Below, piece by piece: positions 35,724 through 44,772 of a stretch of DNA of 64,000 bases. The notes beneath the pieces were generated by a model that did not search any database, was not told the DNA's origin, and saw only the letters and a program-made list of their open reading frames with translations. The position numbers and the translations under genes are program-made. The first letter of the stretch is position 1, and the number at the start of each line of letters is the position of its first letter. Where the stretch lies: positions 238,382-302,381 of the forward strand of contig JAAESI010000242.1 of assembly GCA_024229515.1 (NCBI GenBank), read 5' to 3'. This DNA is from Pseudomonadota bacterium (GTDB lineage: Bacteria; Myxococcota_A; UBA796; UBA9615).

Positions 35724-36800
35724 ATGCTCTCCATGACTCGACTTTGCAGTTTCTTGACAGCGGTATTGGTGGTGCTGGTGGGGTCCGGCTGCTGGGAGCA
35801 GTTCACCGATCCCGAGCCGCCTCCGGTGGACGACGACGACACGACCATCGCGAACGACGACGACACGATCGACGACGACGACACGGTTGACGACGACGAC
35901 AGCTCGGTGATCGTCGATGACGACGACGCGACCGATCCCCCGCCCCCGGAGTGCGCCCCCGCGGTGACGCTGTCCTGCGGCGACGTGCAGGCGGGCAACA
36001 ACGCCGCCCCCGGGTCGACGGACGTGCTCGAGAGCTACTCGTGCGGCGGATCCGGCGAGACCGGCTCCGAGTTCACCTACAGCTTCACCCCCACTGACTC
36101 CGGCGACGTCGCCGTGCGCATCAGCGGGCTCGAAGCTGACCTGGACCTGTTCGTGCTCGCCGCCGGCCCCGCCGGGGAGTGCGATCCCCTGGGCTGCGTG
36201 GCCAGCTCCGCGGGCACCGCCGACAGCGAGGAAGCGACCTTCGCGGCCCTGGTGGCCAACACCTACTACATCGTCGTGGACGGCTACGACGAGGCGACGT
36301 CCGGGTTCACGATCGAGGTCGACTGCGACCCCAACGGCGGCGACGACGACGACTCCGGCGCCGACGACGACGACAGCGGCGACGACGACGACGACTCGGG
36401 TCCCCCGCCCTGCTCCAACCCACCCAACGTGGTGCCCACGGCCGTGCTGACCGACCCCTCGGGGGCCGTCACCACCAGCTACGCCGAGGGCAGCCCGCTG
36501 ACGATCACGCTGAGCCTGGAGAACGTGGGGGGCGGCACCGAGACCGCGGTCTACGGGAGCCAGTGCCTGTTCGGCACGAGCGTCTGGAGCGCCTTGGGCG
36601 AGCCGCAGGGCGGCGAGCGCACCTGCAGCGCGGGCGTGCGCATCGAGGACCTGGTGTGCGGCGCGGCCCCCACCACCGACACCTACACCCTCGCGGCGAT
36701 CCAGACCCCCAGCGGCACGCCGCTGCCGTCCGGCACCTACGAGTTGCACATCGACACGTACGACTACGGGACGCTGATCGAGACGCTCACCGTCCCGTAG
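35724..36800 (+). CDS. Asp-rich-linker lipoprotein with pre-peptidase-type domain
   Basis: 358 residues from ATG 35724 (ATG 35733 also possible). The signal VLVVLVGSGCWEQ places a lipidated Cys, directly followed by a linker built of DDDD units. A domain with SGDVAVRISGLEADLDLFVL and NTYYIVVDGYDEATSGFTIE follows. This is the pattern of bacterial pre-peptidase C-terminal (PPC-like) beta-sandwiches. A second DDDDSG linker leads to a Cys-containing C-terminal domain of about 120 residues of unknown type. Such multi-domain Asp-linker lipoproteins are typical of surface proteins in this bacterial group. It lies 50 bp after the repeat lipoprotein and converges on the AgmX-type gene. Confidence 0.72.
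   Translation: MLSMTRLCSFLTAVLVVLVGSGCWEQFTDPEPPPVDDDDTTIANDDDTIDDDDTVDDDDSSVIVDDDDATDPPPPECAPAVTLSCGDVQAGNNAAPGSTDVLESYSCGGSGETGSEFTYSFTPTDSGDVAVRISGLEADLDLFVLAAGPAGECDPLGCVASSAGTADSEEATFAALVANTYYIVVDGYDEATSGFTIEVDCDPNGGDDDDSGADDDDSGDDDDDSGPPPCSNPPNVVPTAVLTDPSGAVTTSYAEGSPLTITLSLENVGGGTETAVYGSQCLFGTSVWSALGEPQGGERTCSAGVRIEDLVCGAAPTTDTYTLAAIQTPSGTPLPSGTYELHIDTYDYGTLIETLTVP
35829..35930 (+). repeat. DDDD-coding tandem repeat tract
   Basis: GAC-rich units encode repeated Asp runs directly after the lipobox Cys region. Low-complexity DNA of this kind is prone to copy-number change. Confidence 0.7.
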
Positions 36801-36815
36801 CCCGGACGCGCCGGC

Positions 36816-39239
36816 TCAGCCGGCTGAATCGAATACGAACGGGTACGCCACCACGGCGATGCCGTCGGACTTCGGCCGCGGGAACCGCATCTGCATGAAC
36901 TTGCCGGTGATGCACTTCTCTGTGATCACGTTCTGCAGGGACGAGCTCTTCACGGTCGCCTGGCTGACCGTACCGTCGCGCGCGATGACGAACTTGATGA
37001 CGACCTTGCCGCTGAGGGCGGGGTTCTTCGTCAGCTCCTGCTGGTAGCAGTACCGAATCGCGCTGAGGTGGGTCTTGACCACCCGGTCGATGGCGGACTT
37101 GTCGAACGGCGAGAGGGTGATCGGCTCGCTGGTGGTGACCCGCGGGTGCCGGTCCTTCTTCTTGGGAACGGACGTCCACGGTCCACGGCCCGGTCCCCCG
37201 GGGCCGCCGGTGCCGGCGCCGTCGATCGAGATCCCGGACGGTCCCTTGCGATCGCCGCCCCCCCCGGGGCCGCCGCGCCAGCGTCCGGCGCCCGGTCCGT
37301 AGCCGGGGATGTGGGTCAGGTTCAGCCCTGCCATCGCCGTGTCCAGGCCATTGGGATCACCGCCAACGGTCTGGGTATCGCCGATCATCGACTCGAGCAG
37401 GTCGTTGACCATCGCCCGGTCGCGGTCGCTCTTGCGCTGCGCGATCTGCGCCCGCGGGCTCTTGACGTTGCTGGTGGGATCGCCGGAGGCGCCCTCGTCC
37501 CCTTCGGCCCGCTCGCCCGGGTCCGATCCGCTGGCCTCGGGGAGCTCCTGGATCTGGGGCTGCAGCATCACCGTCTGGGAGACCTGGTTGGTCAGCACCT
37601 CGGTGCCCGGCGGCAGGTCGATGAGGGTGCCGAGGATGGCGACGGACGCCCCCATCAGCAGCACGGCGGCGAGGATGCCGGCGAAACGCCAGTCGTAGTC
37701 GTCGACCGACGAGGGGGGCAGCGCCGCGGCGCGCTCGGTCTCGCGGATCGCGAAGACCCGGTTCCCCAGCTCGACGAAGTACTGCGACCGCTCCGGCAGC
37801 GGCGTGCGAAGCCATCCCCCCACGTCTTCGGTGCGGGGTCGGGCAGCCAGCTCGGGGGCATAGATCGGTTCGCCGTTCTCGGTCAGGCAGGCGGTCCCGT
37901 GCAGAGGCAGGGCCACCAGCACGTCGTCGCCGTCTCGCTCCACGAGGGGGAACGGGTGCACCGGCAGGGAGGTCTCGGGGGCGTCGAAGTCGGGGCCGCC
38001 GCGGCGGTCCTTGCGCTCATCCACGATCAGGCCGATGGGCAGCAGCAGCGCGACGAAGAACGACAGCGCCATCGCCGCCCGCACGAGGCTGTCCTGCTTC
38101 GCCGCGAGCTCGTCCGAACGGATGCGGTGCACGCCCGCATCGGCGACGGCGAGCAGGCCGCCATCCTTCAACTCGTCGATGACGAACTCCCGAAGCGCCA
38201 TCCACGCCGCCTCTTCCTGCGCGCGCAGGGCGGGATCACGAGCCGCCAACTCCGCGGTCAGGCGGTACAGGCCGGCGAGGTCTTCAGCCTGGGCGCGGTC
38301 GGCGGGACGCTTCGGCGCCTTGCCCAACGCGGCGGCGGCGAACGGCGCGGCCTCATCCAGCAAACCCCGGCGGCGCAGGCAGAGAGCCTGTCGGCTGGAG
38401 TGCTCGAAGCTGTCGCTGCCGGCGGTCACGAGCCGGTCGACGGCGCGGCACCGCTGGGTGATCGAGTTGCTGACCACGGCGTCGGCGTACAGCAGCTGCG
38501 CCGCCTCGATCGACAGCGCTTCCTCGGTGAACTCGAAGTCCTCCAGCACCGCGGCCCAGGCCCGGCTGAGTCGGCCGGCGGGGGCGAGCTGGCGGGCGAC
38601 CAGCATCATCTGCTCGACCACGAACGCCTCGGGCTCCTCCAACGCGGTGACATCGAACGGCTGGGCGGTCGCTCGGAGCACGAACGGGTCGGCGCCGTCG
38701 GTGACGGCCTGCTCCATCCGCTCCGCCTCCGCGGTGTCGTAGGCGGTCCTGGCTTCGGCCAGGGGGTCGCCGAGCTCGTCGAGGGGATCGGGCTCCGGCG
38801 CGGGGGGTTCGATCCCGGCCTCCAGGTCCGCCTTCTCCTTGGCCGCCTTGTCCCGGGCCACCTGCGCGATCGCGGCCCGCTCGGCCTCGTCCGCGGCGGA
38901 CCAGCCGTCGATCAGCTCCTGGTCGCCTTCCAGCAGGCGTGGCGGCTCCGGAAGCGTCGTGTGGCGGACCACCAACGCGCCGACGCCGACGAGCAGCGCG
39001 ACCACCAACGCGGTGGACCAGGGGCGCACGCCCCGCGGCTTGGGCTCGCCCAGCTTCACCGCCGCAGTCGAACGGTCGAAGTGCCGCACCTCCAGCACAG
39101 CGTCGCCCCAGAGCTCGACGACTTCGAGCACCGGGGGGGCCCCCGGCTGCACGCCGAGGTCGGAGGTGGAACGGGAGGAGTCGCCCAGGCGCTGGAGCGC
39201 GTCGGCGGCTTGATCGAGTTTGTTCTTGCGGGAGGGCAC
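36816..39239 (-). CDS. AgmX/PglI C-terminal-domain membrane protein
   Basis: 807 residues from GTG 39239. Three hydrophobic helices are visible: residues 74-92 (ALVVALLVGVGALVV), a middle one (AAMALSFFVALLLPIGLIV) and one before a low-complexity region (FAGILAAVLLMGASVAILG). Between the first two is an Ala/Glu-rich helical region. A Gly/Pro-rich linker (GRWRGGPGGGGDR) leads to the last ~95 residues, HLSAIRYCYQQELTKNPALS through GKVVIKFVIARDGTVSQATV. This is the TonB-like AgmX/PglI C-terminal domain known from Myxococcus gliding-motility proteins. A periplasm-spanning role in motility or envelope energy coupling is inferred from the domain; no other motility genes are present here. Confidence 0.8.
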   Translation of the reverse strand: MPSRKNKLDQAADALQRLGDSSRSTSDLGVQPGAPPVLEVVELWGDAVLEVRHFDRSTAAVKLGEPKPRGVRPWSTALVVALLVGVGALVVRHTTLPEPPRLLEGDQELIDGWSAADEAERAAIAQVARDKAAKEKADLEAGIEPPAPEPDPLDELGDPLAEARTAYDTAEAERMEQAVTDGADPFVLRATAQPFDVTALEEPEAFVVEQMMLVARQLAPAGRLSRAWAAVLEDFEFTEEALSIEAAQLLYADAVVSNSITQRCRAVDRLVTAGSDSFEHSSRQALCLRRRGLLDEAAPFAAAALGKAPKRPADRAQAEDLAGLYRLTAELAARDPALRAQEEAAWMALREFVIDELKDGGLLAVADAGVHRIRSDELAAKQDSLVRAAMALSFFVALLLPIGLIVDERKDRRGGPDFDAPETSLPVHPFPLVERDGDDVLVALPLHGTACLTENGEPIYAPELAARPRTEDVGGWLRTPLPERSQYFVELGNRVFAIRETERAAALPPSSVDDYDWRFAGILAAVLLMGASVAILGTLIDLPPGTEVLTNQVSQTVMLQPQIQELPEASGSDPGERAEGDEGASGDPTSNVKSPRAQIAQRKSDRDRAMVNDLLESMIGDTQTVGGDPNGLDTAMAGLNLTHIPGYGPGAGRWRGGPGGGGDRKGPSGISIDGAGTGGPGGPGRGPWTSVPKKKDRHPRVTTSEPITLSPFDKSAIDRVVKTHLSAIRYCYQQELTKNPALSGKVVIKFVIARDGTVSQATVKSSSLQNVITEKCITGKFMQMRFPRPKSDGIAVVAYPFVFDSAG

Positions 39240-39369
39240 AGAGGCTCCGGTCTCTGCCCTGGCGGTTCGTACCAGGTGCGGGGTCGGTCCTCGACGCGCG
39301 TCCCCCCGGCCAAGGGCAGGAGCGCCACCCCTCTCGACCAGCCTCCAGAGGAAAGGTTCCGAAAAAAGT

Positions 39370-39375
39370 GATATT
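39370..39375 (+). promoter_or_regulatory. -10-like element before the zinc alcohol dehydrogenase
   Basis: GATATT lies 9 nt before ATG 39385, in an A/T-rich patch (GAAAAAAGTGATATT) unusual for the window. No Shine-Dalgarno is present. Confidence 0.45.
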
Positions 39376-39384
39376 CCCCGCCGC

Positions 39385-40497
39385 ATGCGATCTCACTACC
39401 GCGCCGCCGTGATGCCGGGACCCAACCAGCCCATCGAGGTGAGGGAGTTCCGAGCCCCCGAACTTCAGCCGGGCGGGGTGGTCCTCCACACCATCCTGTC
39501 CGAGGTCTGCGGGACCGACGTCCACCTCCACCACGGCAAGCTCAGCGGGGTGCCCTACCCGATCATCCCGGGGCACGTCTCCGTGGGGCAGATCGCGGGC
39601 ATGCGGGGCACCATCACCGACGTGGACGGGCTCCCCTTCCACGAGGGCGACGTCGTCGGCTTCATGGACGTGCACGAGAGCTGCGGCTCCTGCCACTACT
39701 GCATCGTCGCGAAGGAGACGACGCGGTGCCCCTCGCGCAAGGTCTACGGCATCACCTACCCGGCCGAGCACGGCTTGCTGGGGGGGTGGTCCGAGGCCAT
39801 CTGGCTCAAGCCCGGGGTGAAGCTGCTCCGGCTCCCCAAGGGGCTGGACGCCGAGACCTACTGCGGCGGCGGCTGCGGGCTCAACACGGCGATGCACGCC
39901 ACCGATCGGGCGGAGATCCGGTTGGGCGACTCGGTCGTAGTGCTGGGTGTGGGCCCCGTGGGACAGAGCATCGTGACCTTCGCCACCCTCTCGGGGGCCA
40001 ACCAGGTGATCGCGATCGGCGCGCCGGACGATCGGCTCGCGTTCGCCAAGCGCATGGGGGCGACGAAGACCCTCAGCCTGGGTCAGCCCCGTGAGGAGCG
40101 CATCCAGCTGGTGAAGGACTGGACCGGAGGGCGCGGCGCCGACGTGGTCATCGAGGCCGCGGGACCGCCCCAGGCGGTCACCGACGCGCTCGACCTGGTG
40201 CGCGACGGCGGCCGGGTCGTGGTCTGCGGGCAGTACACCGACAACGGCGACATCGGCTTGAACCCCCACTGGCAGATCAACCGCAAGCACGTGGAAATCC
40301 GCGGCTCCTGGGGCTCGGACTTCTCCCACTTCCACCGCTCGATCGCGGTGATGGGACGCCACCACGAACGCTTCCCCTGGCGGGAGATGATCACCGCCCG
40401 GTACGACCTCGATCACCTGGATGAAGCGTTGGACGCCGTCGCGAGACGAACAGTCGTCAAGGCCGCTGTCGACCCTGGTATTGTCGCCCACTCCTGA
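39385..40497 (+). CDS. Zinc-dependent alcohol dehydrogenase family (MDR) protein
   Basis: 370 residues from ATG 39385. Catalytic zinc ligands are visible in SEVCGTDVHLHHG and IIPGHVSVGQI. The structural zinc site is the four-Cys pattern ESCGSCHYCIVAKETTRCPS. The nucleotide-binding motif is VVVLGVGPVGQSIVTFATLS, followed by GADVVIEAAGPPQAVTDAL. The length is standard for medium-chain dehydrogenases. Blocks such as HYCIVAKETTRCPSRKVYG resemble threonine/sorbitol-type members, but the substrate is not assignable. The DUF362 gene starts 18 bp downstream with its own Shine-Dalgarno and may be co-transcribed. Confidence 0.87.
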   Translation: MRSHYRAAVMPGPNQPIEVREFRAPELQPGGVVLHTILSEVCGTDVHLHHGKLSGVPYPIIPGHVSVGQIAGMRGTITDVDGLPFHEGDVVGFMDVHESCGSCHYCIVAKETTRCPSRKVYGITYPAEHGLLGGWSEAIWLKPGVKLLRLPKGLDAETYCGGGCGLNTAMHATDRAEIRLGDSVVVLGVGPVGQSIVTFATLSGANQVIAIGAPDDRLAFAKRMGATKTLSLGQPREERIQLVKDWTGGRGADVVIEAAGPPQAVTDALDLVRDGGRVVVCGQYTDNGDIGLNPHWQINRKHVEIRGSWGSDFSHFHRSIAVMGRHHERFPWREMITARYDLDHLDEALDAVARRTVVKAAVDPGIVAHS

Positions 40498-40515
40498 CCC
40501 GGAAGAAGGAACTCC

Positions 40516-41640
40516 ATGACCAAGTCCAACCGGCCGCCGAAGGGCCGAATCATTCGCTCCAAGGACCTCCTGCAGGAGTTCCGGGAGAAGGAACTCAACC
40601 GGCGCCAGTTCATCGCGCGCGCCTCCACCGCCACGGCGGCCGGCGTGCTCGTCCCGGGCTGCGGCCCCGTCGGAGACGACGACGACAGCGTCGACGAGGT
40701 CATCAACTCGCTGGTCGGCATGGGCGGGGGCGAGGGCTACAAGACCGCCTTGTCCGCGGCCATGAACGAGACCATCGCGCGGGACGGACTCGCCGAGGTC
40801 GTCAACTCCGGCGACGTGGTCTTCCTCAAGGTGAACAGCAACTCGGGCGACCCGTACCCCTACAGCACCCGCCCGCGCATGATCGAAGAGCTCACCGCGT
40901 GGTGCCTCGACCAGGGCGCCAGCCGGGTGATCGTGGGCGACCGCTCCTTCTTCGGCGACCCCAACACCTACGGCAACCTGGTGGCCAACGGCGCGGTCGA
41001 GGCCGCCGCCAACGCGGGCGCCGAGCTGCTCGTGCTGGACGAGGACGATCCGGACATCGACTGGGTCATGGTGACCGAGGACGACGCCCCCGATTGGCAG
41101 GGCGGCTTCCGCTTCCCGACCCCCGTGGTCGAGGCGGACGTCATCTTCAACCTCCCGATCGTGAAGACGCACTTCATCTCGCAGTTCACGATGGGGATGA
41201 AGAACATTATCGGCCTGGCCCACCCGGCCGACCGGGCGCGGGACGCGAACCTGGCGTACCACCCCACAAACGACAACAAGCTCTACAAGATGATCGCGCA
41301 GCTGAACCAGCACGTGACCCCGACCCTGACGTTCCTGGACGGCTGGGAGGCGGTGGTGCGCGGGGGCCCGACGATCGGTGGCAACCCCAGTGGCCTCGAG
41401 GACTCCCCCGGCGTGCACATCGTGTCCGCCGACCGCATCGCCGCGGACGTCACGGGCCTCGCGGTCCTGAAGCAGTTCGCCGTCGAGAGCGAGCGTGTGC
41501 ACGACACGGACGTTTGGGACAACCCCCAGATCGAAGAGGCCGTGAACGCCGGCGTGGGCATCTCCGGCCCCGACGAGTACAACGCCGCCGGCCCCACCGT
41601 GGCCGACTTCGAGACCTACATGAACGAGATCCTCGGCTAG
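40516..41640 (+). CDS. Tat-exported DUF362 lipoprotein
   Basis: 374 residues from ATG 40516 with AAGGA 5 nt upstream. The N-terminus contains a twin-arginine motif, NRRQFIARAST, then a short hydrophobic stretch ending VLVPGCGPVGDDDDSVDE. This is a Tat lipoprotein signal with the Asp linker seen in other lipoproteins here. The mature part is DUF362, with VFLKVNSNSGDPYPYSTRP, DVIFNLPIVKTH and TMGMKNIIGLAHPADRARD. DUF362 proteins often carry Fe-S clusters, but no Cys motif is visible in this one. Tat export suggests it folds, perhaps with a cofactor, before secretion. Function is unknown. Confidence 0.83.
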   Translation: MTKSNRPPKGRIIRSKDLLQEFREKELNRRQFIARASTATAAGVLVPGCGPVGDDDDSVDEVINSLVGMGGGEGYKTALSAAMNETIARDGLAEVVNSGDVVFLKVNSNSGDPYPYSTRPRMIEELTAWCLDQGASRVIVGDRSFFGDPNTYGNLVANGAVEAAANAGAELLVLDEDDPDIDWVMVTEDDAPDWQGGFRFPTPVVEADVIFNLPIVKTHFISQFTMGMKNIIGLAHPADRARDANLAYHPTNDNKLYKMIAQLNQHVTPTLTFLDGWEAVVRGGPTIGGNPSGLEDSPGVHIVSADRIAADVTGLAVLKQFAVESERVHDTDVWDNPQIEEAVNAGVGISGPDEYNAAGPTVADFETYMNEILG

Positions 41641-41641
41641 C

Positions 41642-43141
41642 TCACCAGCGGGGGAGCGTCTTGGCCTCCGCGATGTAGACGAGACCGCACTCCTTCGTGA
41701 CCTCCCGGCTGTCCGGGGGGTTCAGCTCGTCGTGTCCCGTCTTGGACGAGCGCACCCCGATCAGCATCACGCCGAGCTGCTGCTTGAGGCCCCGGGCGAC
41801 GTCCTCGAAGGGGGCGGGCAGGTCCACGCTCCCGTTGGGTCGCCCGACGTACACGCTGTGGCCGTCCACCCCCGCCAGCTCCGCGACCGCCTCGGCGGTG
41901 CCCGGCATGGCGATGGCGTGGGCCAGCAGCGAGAACCCCAGCCGGGTCGACTCGATCACTTCGTCGGCGCCGGCGGTCTTGGCGTGGCCCACGTTCTCCT
42001 CGTCCAGGATCTCCGCGACGATGTAGAGCGGCTCCCGCCGCGACGGAGTCTCCGGCTGGCGGCCCATCCAGGAGCGGATCGTGAACACGGTCAGGAGGGT
42101 CAGCGCGTCCGCCGACTGGGGTGTCGTGTCCCGCTTGCCCGCGACGATCACGGCGCCGGCGTGGGTCAGCTTGACCTTGCCCAGCTCGCTCTCCTTGGTG
42201 GGGTCGCCGCTGACCCAGGTGAGCTCCGCGGGCACATCCCGGGGCCGGTCGCCGGGGGCGAAGACGAGGATCTCGCGGTCGCCGAACAAGGGCTCTCGCA
42301 CGAGCGCGTCCAGCAGCATGCGGGTGCCCGCGTCGTGGCCGCAGATCACGACGTGGTCGGTGTAGCCGGTCATCCGAAACTGTTCCTCCCTCATGCTTCC
42401 GACGGCCCCCATCAGGGTGGTGCCGACGATGCCCGCGAACAGGGCGAGGACGAACATGCCCTCGACCATCAAGAACGCCGCCACGACCCGCCCGAGCCCG
42501 CTGACGGGGGCGATGTCGCCGAACCCGACGGTGGTCAGGGTGACGATCGCCCACCACATCCCGTCCACGATCGAGTCGATGCCTCCGTTGGAGCCGTCCA
42601 CGCCCTCGATCAAGTAGATCGTCAGCCCGCCCAGTACGGTGCCCGCGGCCAGCAGACCGTAGGCGGAGAAGTACAGCAGGCGGTTCTCATGGAACGCCCG
42701 CAGCACCCCCTGCAGCGGGTTGGTGTGGCGGAACCAGTCGCGCACCTTGAACAAGCGCAGCAGCCGCAGCACCCGCAGCCCTCGGAGCGCGGGAACCAGC
42801 GCCAACACGGTCACCAGGTCGATGAGCATCATCGGGGTGAACAGGTAGCGGAGCCGCTCCATCACGTGGACGCTGGCCCGACCGAAGTAGCCGCGGTCCC
42901 AGAAGTCCAACGCCGGGGGCCGGTACGTGACCACCCGCAGCACCAGCTCGACGGCGAAGAAGGCGAGGATGGCGAAGTCGAGCACGCGCAGGGGGCGGCT
43001 CTCGGAGAACTCCTGGGGGAGCCAGATATCGATGGATACGAGCCCCACGGAGGCGGCGACCAGCGCCCAGATGATGCTGTGGAGCACCCGGTACGCCGGG
43101 GTGCCCTCGTCGTGGAAAGCTCGAGCGACCGCGTTCCGCAT
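41642..43141 (-). CDS. Voltage-gated-type potassium channel with TrkA-N (RCK) domain
   Basis: 499 residues from ATG 43141. Six transmembrane helices span about 20-250, including the basic S4-like segment LRGLRVLRLLRLFKVRDW. The pore helix and selectivity filter read WWAIVTLTTVGFGDIAPVSG (TVGFGD). The C-terminal half is an RCK/TrkA-N Rossmann domain beginning HVVICGHDAGTRMLLDALV, which senses nucleotides or calcium in homologues. This is the classic Kch/MthK-like arrangement. I chose the start because a GATACT element lies 8 nt upstream and the longer reading runs into the divergent gene. It is divergent from the GT-C-like gene, with 31 bp between starts. Confidence 0.92.
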   Translation of the reverse strand: MRNAVARAFHDEGTPAYRVLHSIIWALVAASVGLVSIDIWLPQEFSESRPLRVLDFAILAFFAVELVLRVVTYRPPALDFWDRGYFGRASVHVMERLRYLFTPMMLIDLVTVLALVPALRGLRVLRLLRLFKVRDWFRHTNPLQGVLRAFHENRLLYFSAYGLLAAGTVLGGLTIYLIEGVDGSNGGIDSIVDGMWWAIVTLTTVGFGDIAPVSGLGRVVAAFLMVEGMFVLALFAGIVGTTLMGAVGSMREEQFRMTGYTDHVVICGHDAGTRMLLDALVREPLFGDREILVFAPGDRPRDVPAELTWVSGDPTKESELGKVKLTHAGAVIVAGKRDTTPQSADALTLLTVFTIRSWMGRQPETPSRREPLYIVAEILDEENVGHAKTAGADEVIESTRLGFSLLAHAIAMPGTAEAVAELAGVDGHSVYVGRPNGSVDLPAPFEDVARGLKQQLGVMLIGVRSSKTGHDELNPPDSREVTKECGLVYIAEAKTLPRW

Positions 43142-43149
43142 GCGGCGGG

Positions 43150-43155
43150 AGTATC
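43150..43155 (-). promoter_or_regulatory. -10-like element before the potassium channel gene
   Basis: GATACT on the minus strand lies 8 nt before ATG 43141. It is 5 bp away from the -10 element of the divergent gene, so the two promoters must interfere. Confidence 0.45.
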
Positions 43156-43160
43156 CCACG

Positions 43161-43166
43161 TAGACT
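43161..43166 (+). promoter_or_regulatory. -10-like TANNNT element before the GT-C-like gene
   Basis: TAGACT lies 6 nt before GTG 43173, with no Shine-Dalgarno. Confidence 0.5.
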
Positions 43167-43172
43167 GGGGCC

Positions 43173-44762
43173 GTGCCGCGCACCCCCTCGCCGCCCGCGC
43201 TCGGAGCGTTCGCGACCGTCGGCGCGACCTGCGCCCTCATCCTGAGCCGGCCCTACGATCAGGCGCTCTTCCGCAGCGCTGAGGGAGGCGGCGACTGGGC
43301 CGAGCATCTGGCCCGCGTGCAGACGCTGCAAGCCTGGGCCAGTGACAGCACCCTGCGGCAGTTCGTCGCCCAGACGGACACGATCTTCCCGCCGGGCCTG
43401 CACTGGTGGATGGGCGCCCTCGGCAGCGTGGTGGGGCATGGCGAAGCCGCCGTGGGGCGGACGATGGTGCTCTGGCTCGTGCTCCTTGCGGCGTCCGTCG
43501 GCGCGGGCGCGTGGGCGATCACCAAGGACAAAAAGTCCTCCTATCTAGCAGGAGCACTTTCCGCTGCAATCCCGGGGGTTGCGGCTGTCTCTCTCACCTA
43601 CTACTTCGACCTGCCCATGACGGCCTTGCTGTGGGCTGGCGCCGCGGCTTTGCTGCTGCTTCGGCCCCGGCTCCCCGAGGTCGCGGGCGCCGTCGCGGGG
43701 CTGTTCTGGTTCGCCGCCGCGATCACCAAGTGGACTGCCCTTCCGTTCGGGGTCGTCATGCTGGGAGGGGCGCTCCTGGCCCACGCCGAGGGCGAACGCT
43801 GGAGCCGCGCCGAAGCGCTCCGGCGGATCCGCGCGGGCGCTGCGCTGGCGATTACGACGGGCCTGCTGGTGCGCTGGTGGTTCGGCATCACCGACGTCTC
43901 CTGGCGCGCGATGAGCGACAACACTATGGGCGACCCGGGGGCATGGACCCGGACCGGGAGCCTGCTCGACGGCCTCACCGGCAAGCTCCAGCCCTTCAGC
44001 CTCGATCGCCTGGCCGCGTACCCCGTCGACCTCGCCACCGCCCTCTTCTCGCCTCTGCTGGCGCTCCTGGTGCTCGCCCTGATCGCGGTCTGGGCGGTGC
44101 GCGACCGACGCGGCGGCGCCTTCGTGGTCGGGACCGCGGCCGGCCAATGGGCGGTGCTGTTTCTGCTCGTGCCCCCCGCCGACCCCCGGTTCCTCCTGAC
44201 GCTCGCCCCGGTCCTGGTGCTCGCCGCGGTGCTAGGGCTGGACCATCTGCCGGCCCGGCTCCGCGGGGGCCTCGCCGCGGCCTGGATCGCGGTCGCGCTG
44301 CTGGTCATCGCCGACGTGCACCACGGCTCCCCCAACCCCTTGAACGCGCGCTGGTCGGCCTCCGGCGAGCGGGAGCACGGCTTCCTCAAGGGCCGCGGCC
44401 TCAGCATCGACAGCACCGACGCCAAGACCGGCTGGATGCGGGCGGACATGGGTCCCCCGAAGTTCGCGCCCGACCGCGAGGAGCTCTGGGCCGAGGTGGC
44501 GCGCTGCCGGGCCAACCGGCTCGCCGTACAGGAAGGCGCCCTCAAGGACTCCACCGACCAGACGTGGTGGCAGTACCGGGCGGGCCTGGCGCGCCACCTC
44601 GGGACCGCCGAGTTCGCGTCGGTGAGTGGGCTCCAGGGGCTGGATGGCGACGGCTCGACGCTGGCCGTCGCCCGCACCGCCCCGGCCCCGGAGTGGGAGC
44701 CGCTGGGGCAGTGGCGGGACGTGGTCCTGCTGGGCCGAGCCGGGGTGGTCTGCGATCGGTAG
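43173..44762 (+). CDS. Multi-spanning membrane protein, GT-C glycosyltransferase-like
   Basis: 529 residues from GTG 43173. About 9-10 hydrophobic helices are followed by a hydrophilic C-terminal region of about 150 residues. The first extramembrane loop contains EGGGDWAEHLARVQTLQAWA and then TDTIFPPGLHWWMG. Acidic and His residues after helix 1 and the PPG/PP motif recall the dolichyl-phosphate-mannose/ArnT (GT39/GT83) family. The match is weak and is pattern recognition only. A short stretch at 43525-43600 is noticeably less GC-rich (KDKKSSYLAG) than its surroundings. The next gene follows after 10 bp. Confidence 0.6.
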   Translation: MPRTPSPPALGAFATVGATCALILSRPYDQALFRSAEGGGDWAEHLARVQTLQAWASDSTLRQFVAQTDTIFPPGLHWWMGALGSVVGHGEAAVGRTMVLWLVLLAASVGAGAWAITKDKKSSYLAGALSAAIPGVAAVSLTYYFDLPMTALLWAGAAALLLLRPRLPEVAGAVAGLFWFAAAITKWTALPFGVVMLGGALLAHAEGERWSRAEALRRIRAGAALAITTGLLVRWWFGITDVSWRAMSDNTMGDPGAWTRTGSLLDGLTGKLQPFSLDRLAAYPVDLATALFSPLLALLVLALIAVWAVRDRRGGAFVVGTAAGQWAVLFLLVPPADPRFLLTLAPVLVLAAVLGLDHLPARLRGGLAAAWIAVALLVIADVHHGSPNPLNARWSASGEREHGFLKGRGLSIDSTDAKTGWMRADMGPPKFAPDREELWAEVARCRANRLAVQEGALKDSTDQTWWQYRAGLARHLGTAEFASVSGLQGLDGDGSTLAVARTAPAPEWEPLGQWRDVVLLGRAGVVCDR

Positions 44763-44765
44763 ACT
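44760..44765 (+). promoter_or_regulatory. -10-like TANNNT element before the ferredoxin-NADP reductase-like gene
   Basis: TAGACT lies 7 nt before ATG 44773 and overlaps the TAG stop of the preceding gene. No Shine-Dalgarno is present. Confidence 0.5.
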
Positions 44766-44772
44766 CCCGAGC

